From: Ornithorhynchus anatinus | Lineage: Eukaryota; Chordata; Mammalia; Monotremata; Ornithorhynchidae | Assembly: GCF_004115215.2 (NCBI RefSeq) | Contig: NC_041738.1 | Coordinates: 14,354,669 to 14,418,668 of the forward strand | Reading direction: 5' to 3' | Length of the DNA stretch: 64,000 bases | In this document: positions 59,315-64,000 of the stretch, piece by piece | Layout of the letters: each line of letters opens with the position of its first letter | How positions within the stretch are numbered: the stretch's first letter is position 1 | The notes under the pieces: model-generated | Seen by the model: only the letters and a program-made list of their open reading frames with translations | What the model was told of the DNA's origin: nothing | Databases searched by the model: none | Program-made: the position numbers and the translations under genes

Positions 59315-59606
59315 GTGATGATAATAATCATAGTATTTGTTAAGTACTTTCTACGGGTCAAGCGCTGTTCTACGTACTGGGGTAGGTACATGAAAATCAG
59401 GTCAGGCCGAGTTTCTGTCCCATGTGGGTCTCAAGAGTTTGAGGAGGAGGTAGAAAAAGTACTAAATCCCCATTTTACAGTTGAGAAAACTGAGACATGG
59501 ATAAGTTAAGTGACTTGCCCAAGTTCACACAGCAGGCAAGTGGCAGAGCTGGAAATAAAGCCCAGGTCCTCTGACTCCCAGGCCTACTAGGCCACACTGC
59601 TTCCAA
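59315..59606 (-). mobile_element. Mon-1 SINE, older long subfamily
   Basis: Antisense with extra segment GAGGAGGAGGTAGAAAAAG; full head. Confidence 0.82.
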
Positions 59607-59625
59607 AGTCACCCACTGATCTTCA

Positions 59626-60285
59626 GTCAATCAATCATTCAACCAATGTATTTGTGCATTTACAGTGTGCTGAGCATTATTCTAATCACTTGGGCGAGTA
59701 CAATCGAGTAATAATAATAGAAACTGTGGTATTTGCTAAATGCTTACAATGTGTCAAGCACTGTACTAAATACTAGAGTGTACAAGGATATCGGGTTGGA
59801 CACAGTCCCTGTCCCACCTGGGGCTCAGAGTCTTAATTCCCATTTTACAGATGAGGGACCTTCACAGCGAAGTGAAGTGACTGACCCAAGGTCATACAGC
59901 AGACAAGCGGTGGAACCGAAATTAAAACCCAGCTCATTTGGACTCCCAGGCACATGGTTTATCCACTAGGCCATGGTATTTACTGAGTGCTTGCAGTGTG
60001 CAAACAACTGTACTAAGTGCTTGGAAGGTACAGTACAACACAATCCCAGCTCACAGTGAGCTTACAGTCTAGAGGGGGAGACAGGCATTAATATAAATAA
60101 ATGAATTACGGATATATACGTAAATTCTGTGGGGCTGAGGATGGGGTGAATACTAAGTGCACAAATATAAATATGTAGACAACACAGAAGGGAGAGGGAG
60201 CTGGGTAAAAGTGGGTGTAATTGGGGAAGGTCTCTTGGAGGAGATGTGACCTTTATAAGGCTTTCAAGTTGGGGAGGATGCTGGA
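59626..60285 (-). mobile_element. L2 split by a Mon-1
   Basis: Antisense pieces 59626-59709 and 59976-60285; the second repeats GTATTTACTGAGTGCTTGC, so two separate L2 ends are possible instead. Confidence 0.72.
59710..59975 (-). mobile_element. Mon-1 SINE between L2 pieces
   Basis: Antisense, full length. Confidence 0.86.
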
Positions 60286-60541
60286 TCCTTGCTCTTATCA
60301 TCCACATCTGTATTCACCTAGTGTATTTCAATCTACTGTTTTTCAGGGCTCCTGCTAAATCACGTCAAAAAGGACTGACAGAAATAATAAATTGGTTAAA
60401 ATCAGGAGGATTTCATTTTTAAAACATGTGAAATATGCCAAATTTACCTCATTGTCTAAACTCGTTGAAATACTGCTTTCTAAAATGAAAAGGAAAATTG
60501 AAATGAATAAAGAGCACCGCTACCCAGCCAGTGAGGAAACT

Positions 60542-60547
60542 TTTATT
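60542..60547 (-). promoter_or_regulatory. poly(A) signal of KRTAP3 copy B
   Basis: AATAAA on the coding strand about 310 nt after the stop, flanked by sequence similar to the copy A signal. Confidence 0.65.
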
Positions 60548-60856
60548 GGGGAATTCACAGAGGAATCCTCAGCTTTTCAAAAATACTGTAGATTGGAAAT
60601 ATGACCAAAGAAGTCCATTGACAAAGAACAGATAATCCAGAGGGGTTAACTGTGGACATAACTCAGTGTCATTGAGTTATCTGCTACAGCTTTCATCTTA
60701 GCCAGATGATGCTCTGAGAGTCTCCCAGTATCCTCTTGCTTGAGACTTCCATCCCTCCGGACAAGCCTCTGACAGGTGTCTGGCGGCCGCGAGATGGGTT
60801 GATCCCGGATCGGAAACTGGGAGACGGTAGGCGTCGATGAAGAAAATGGCCGCCGA

Positions 60857-61162
60857 TCAGCAGCAGCTCGGCTGGCAGGGTTCGCAGGGGCAAGGCTGGA
60901 TGCAAGTGGTCAGCGGGATGCTCTCCACGCCCGGGGTGGGCAGGCAGGAATTGAGGAGGAAGCAGGTGGGCACACAGGGCTGAGGCACGTGGCAAGGGGG
61001 CGGGGTGTTATCGCAGCAGGTGGGCTCCAGGAGCCAAGTAGTGTGGGGGCAGGTGCTGGGCAGGCAGACCCCGCAGCGGCAGCATTTGTCCGAAGAGCAG
61101 ATGGTGGTGGCCGGCCCGGTGGGGACGCTGCAGCAGGTCCGGCAGCAGGAGGTGCAAGCCAT
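60857..61162 (-). CDS. KRTAP3: keratin-associated protein 3 family, copy B
   Basis: Single exon, 306 bp, 101 aa, protein identical to copy A. The two nucleotide differences (61013 and 61019) are both third-position. Homology continues through the 5' UTR to the TATA box (about two changes) and about 45 bp past the stop. It then decays quickly: the 3' UTRs and the sequence upstream of TATA are only patchily similar. It is a tandem duplicate in the same orientation; the third human paralogue, if present here, must lie outside the window. Transcription and function as for copy A. Confidence 0.95.
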   Translation of the reverse strand: MACTSCCRTCCSVPTGPATTICSSDKCCRCGVCLPSTCPHTTWLLEPTCCDNTPPPCHVPQPCVPTCFLLNSCLPTPGVESIPLTTCIQPCPCEPCQPSCC

Positions 61163-61240
61163 GGTGGTGTTGGACGTTCTGTTGGGTTGGAAGGAGAGAT
61201 GGAGTTGCTGACGTTTGGAGGCCTCTTCACCCCGTGGGGC

Positions 61241-61247
61241 TTTTATA
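61241..61247 (-). promoter_or_regulatory. TATA box of KRTAP3 copy B
   Basis: TATAAAA on the coding strand, 79 bp upstream of the ATG. Confidence 0.8.
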
Positions 61248-61286
61248 TTCCACCCCCGTTGACTGCTGGGCCATTTCACAAGCTTC

Positions 61287-61307
61287 TTTTCCTTGTTAGT
61301 GTTTATA
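61287..61307 (-). promoter_or_regulatory. KRTAP3 copy B upstream block A
   Basis: Same 21-bp block as copy A and KRT40, 40 bp upstream of TATA, with ATAAACA in place of GTAAACA (both fit the forkhead consensus RYMAAYA). Block C was not found for this copy. Confidence 0.55.
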
Positions 61308-61829
61308 CCTGGTTCACTAATCCATTTGCTATTTAGTTATCCTTCCTTACGGAATTAATCATATTTGGGTGATTACTAAATCCTGGCTCGTTTCCTCGAT
61401 GCTGTCACAGTTCTGTCACATTGTATCTTCAAAAGAACAGTCTCCTCCCGTGCATGAGTCTTCACTAAGAAGTTTGTCATGTGACTACAACCCCTTAGTG
61501 ATTTCCCAGCGTTTCCTTTAGGTCTGAATGAACACACGCACCACTGATGTGAGAAGCTTGAGGTCACCTCCACCATCAGTATGAGGAGAGTCAAAGATGC
61601 CTTTCCGTGCGTAAAGCTTGCTTTCATGCAGTGAGTAGAATTTTCCTGCTAATAAATACCAAGAAAGCTTCCAGGTTGATTTTTTAAAAAAAAATTTAGA
61701 AGGAGCTGATGCATTTATCACATTCCTGAATCGTTATCTTCTTTGGGGACAATTAAGTTTCAGAGAAATCCAATGGAAATCAAGAAATTGCGCTCTGTAT
61801 TATTCCCCTGATTTTCAACATCCCTAAGG
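61308..61829. other. unassigned stretch upstream of KRTAP3 copy B
   Basis: No repeat recognised; an A/T run near 61680-61700. Confidence 0.4.
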
Positions 61830-62200
61830 GAAGTCCCCTCTCAGGGTCACACCTGGAGAGTTTCCGGTACTCTACCAGTCTCGACTATGGAAGGGAGAGT
61901 TAAGCAGAGGCCTACCCATTCCATTCCCAGCTTGGCCAGTGGCTAGCGAGTGGAAGGCAATCTGCTAAAAGTCAAAACCCACCTGTGCTGGGCAGCAGCA
62001 GCATGGAAGAGATTCAAGGGTGGATACTCAAGTTTCTTGCACGGAAGGATGTAATGGTAAACCACTTCCATATTTTTCCCAACAAAACCTCTTGGATAAA
62101 CTACCAGAACGATTGCAGATGGAGTTGGGACGTCCCGTGAGAGATGTGTTCATGGCGTCGCTCTGAGTCGTAGACCACTTGACATCATAAGACAAGACAA
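61830..62200 (+). mobile_element. RTE-tailed SINE
   Basis: Third copy of the family, sense, from CCCTCTCAGGGTCACACC to CATAAGACAAGACAAAG. Confidence 0.75.
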
Positions 62201-62294
62201 AGAGCGAAGAACACGTTCACTTATTCCCTGTCCTGCTTTCCTGTCAGAATATTCTGAATGACCTTGATATGAGAGGAGAATGAATTGAGTGGAA

Positions 62295-62460
62295 ACAGCA
62301 AGGCCTAGTGGAAAGAGCACGGACCTGGGACTCAGAGGACCTTGGTTCTATCACCAGTTCCACCATGTACGCTCTCTGGGAACTTGGACAAGTCACTTCA
62401 CCTCTCTGTGCCTTGGTTTCCCAATCTACAAATGAGGATTCAATACCTGAGGTATGTATT
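62295..62460 (+). mobile_element. Mon-1 SINE, 3'-truncated
   Basis: Head and body only. A short antisense L2-like piece follows to about 62520. Confidence 0.8.
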
Positions 62461-62529
62461 CGTCGGTTACCATTTCTTGAGTAATAACTGGGTGTGGGAC
62501 ATTGTACTAAGCTGAAAAACCATTAAAAC

Positions 62530-63290
62530 CATATGTCTCTCCTCCGCAACAGATGGAAACTCCGTACCATCGGCTTTAAGCTACTTAATCACCTATGTTT
62601 CCTACACAATTTTGCTGATCTACTACAACCTCACCCATCCACTCTGTTCCTCTAATGCCAACCTACACTCCATATCTCGATTTGTCTATTTCACCACTGA
62701 CCGTGTTCGTTTTGGGGGCTGGAACTCTCTTCCCTTTTATATTTGACAGTCTACCATTCTCATCCTCATTACTCATCAATGGCATTAATTGAGTGCTTAC
62801 TTTTTGCAGAACACTGTACTAAGCACTTGCGAGAGTATCTACCACAGAGTTGGTACACACATTCCCTGCCCACAACGAGCTTACGGTCTAGAGGACTGTA
62901 AGCTTCCCCAACTTCAAGACCCTCCTGAAATCACTTCTCCAAGAGGCCTGCCCAGCTGAACTGTACTTTCCAAGCGCCTTGTACAGTGTTCTGCACACAG
63001 TAAATGCTCAATAAATACAACTGAATGATTAAAACGTTTATTTCCTCTGTCAGCCCTTCCCTCTGCATCAACCATGGTCTTTGCTGGGTATCCCTTAAAC
63101 ACTTTATCCCACAGTACTTATGTAGTATTCCTATATTCTACTATTTCCCTTCAGTAGTCTATGTTAATGTTTGTCTTCCCTTCTAAACTTTAAGCTCCTT
63201 ATAGGCAGAGATTGCATCTATAAACTATTTTATTTTGTTCTCTCCCAAGCACTTAGCAGGAGGAACTCAACAAATATTGATTGATCGATT
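62530..63290 (+). mobile_element. L2 pieces in sense, with an L2 end inserted
   Basis: Coding-end remnant 62530-62768, continuation 62894-62960 (TTCAAGACCCTCCTGAAATC), terminal part 62961-63030, and a further 3' UTR 63031-63290 with its own AATATTGATTGATCGATTC end. At least two L2 copies. Confidence 0.7.
62769..62893 (-). mobile_element. L2 3' end inside sense L2
   Basis: Antisense; GCAGAACACTGTACTAAGC. Confidence 0.78.
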
Positions 63291-63777
63291 CTGTCACGGG
63301 TGTGATTTTGTCTTTTAGACTACCTATTAAATTGTTCTGTATTATTCTAATTGCACACGCATCCAGATTGTAACATCAGAATGAAGTTTATAGAACACCT
63401 TTAAATACATCCACACAGAGAAAGAGAATCATACTAGAAAATGGTGAAGACAGAACTATTTAAGTCTCTTAGATTGTGAGACACCTCTAGGAACAGGGAC
63501 CGTTGTTTAATTCTCACCAGTGAATTTTTTCCCAGTACTTAGTAAGCACAGTAAGCACTTAGTAAATATTAATGCTACTACTAATAAATGTCCCAAATGT
63601 TAACATCAGTGTAAAGGAGACATTTTCTATTCACTGGAATTTCTCACGTGGCCAGGTTATTAGAACCTTTGTGGCCCAATTCACCAAAATACTGTACTGA
63701 TTGTCATTCATTTGAGCCATCTTGTTTTAAATTAGAGGGATTATTTAATTTTCAAGAGGGTCCAAAAGGATCATTCC
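63291..63777. other. unassigned stretch
   Basis: 63460-63590 looks like a very old L2 or Mon-1 terminus (CAGTACTTAGTAAGCACAG); otherwise nothing. Confidence 0.4.
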
Positions 63778-63855
63778 ATCAAACAATTAGAGGTATTTAT
63801 TGAGTGGCCATAGAGTATGAAGCTTGGGGCTATGGATTTGGGAGAATAAGACAGT
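63778..63855 (-). mobile_element. L2 3' end fragment
   Basis: GAGGTATTTATTGAGTGGCC, diverged. Confidence 0.6.
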
Positions 63856-63972
63856 GTAAGCTCATTGTGGGCAGGAACAGGTGTATTAGCTCTGTTGTAC
63901 TGTACCCTTCCCAACACTTAATACAATTCTCTGTACAAAGTATACACTCAATAAATACCATTGATTGATTAT
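63856..63972 (+). mobile_element. L2 3' end
   Basis: GTAAGCTCATTGTGGGCAGG to CAATAAATACCATTGATTG. Confidence 0.78.
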
Positions 63973-64000
63973 CAATTTTCAAAGAAGGTGACAAAACATC

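Noticed and set aside
61308-64000. third KRTAP3 copy
   Set aside because: No further [13 protein letters not shown]-like coding sequence or block A/TATA pair seen.

Overview
The window is mammalian nuclear DNA, most likely from a monotreme (platypus or echidna; I cannot tell which). More than half of it is two repeat families that dominate monotreme genomes. One is Mon-1, a tRNA-headed CORE-SINE related to MIR whose copies end in ATT repeats. The other is LINE-2 (L2), mostly short 3' ends with a few longer pieces that still carry reverse-transcriptase sequence. Remnants of an RTE-like LINE and three copies of an RTE-tailed SINE are also present. I saw no LTR retrovirus, Polinton or other virus-derived element.

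All genes lie on the minus strand and belong to the type I hair keratin / keratin-associated-protein cluster. From low to high coordinates they are KRT39 (13721-22157, 7 exons, 505 aa), KRT40 (41291-46569, 7 exons, 419 aa) and two tandem single-exon KRTAP3-type genes (53885-54190 and 60857-61162, 101 aa each with identical proteins). This order and orientation match human 17q21.2 (KRT39, KRT40, KRTAP3-3/3-2/3-1). Both keratins keep the canonical type I exon sizes (83, 157, 162, 126 and 221 bp for exons 2-6), GT-AG introns and an open frame. Their products would be acidic partners for type II keratins in hair or quill intermediate filaments. The KRTAP3 products are 23 percent cysteine and would form disulfide-linked matrix between those filaments.

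Layout: 1-13.3 kb is repeats and unassigned sequence. KRT39 spans 13.5-22.3 kb. From 22.4 to 40.7 kb is a repeat-packed spacer. KRT40 spans about 40.7-46.7 kb. From 46.8 to 53.3 kb is a second repeat spacer holding the longest L2 (about 1.45 kb). The KRTAP3 pair occupies 53.5-61.3 kb with repeats between, and repeats run to the end.

The most notable signal is regulatory. Upstream of all four TATA boxes, at nearly the same distance (37-40 bp), lies a similar 21-bp block, forkhead-like in three of the four genes. A second block about 103-108 bp upstream of TATA is shared by KRT39, KRT40 and one KRTAP3 gene. The KRTAP3 genes thus look as if they run on a keratin-type promoter although their proteins are unrelated to keratin rods. 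Other points: near-complete homogenisation of the two KRTAP3 coding regions, a perfect 73-bp inverted repeat of Mon-1 tails in KRT39 intron 1, a proline in coil 1B of KRT40, and several two- and three-deep transposon nests that give relative insertion order. Repeat boundaries were read by eye and are good to roughly 5-15 bp.
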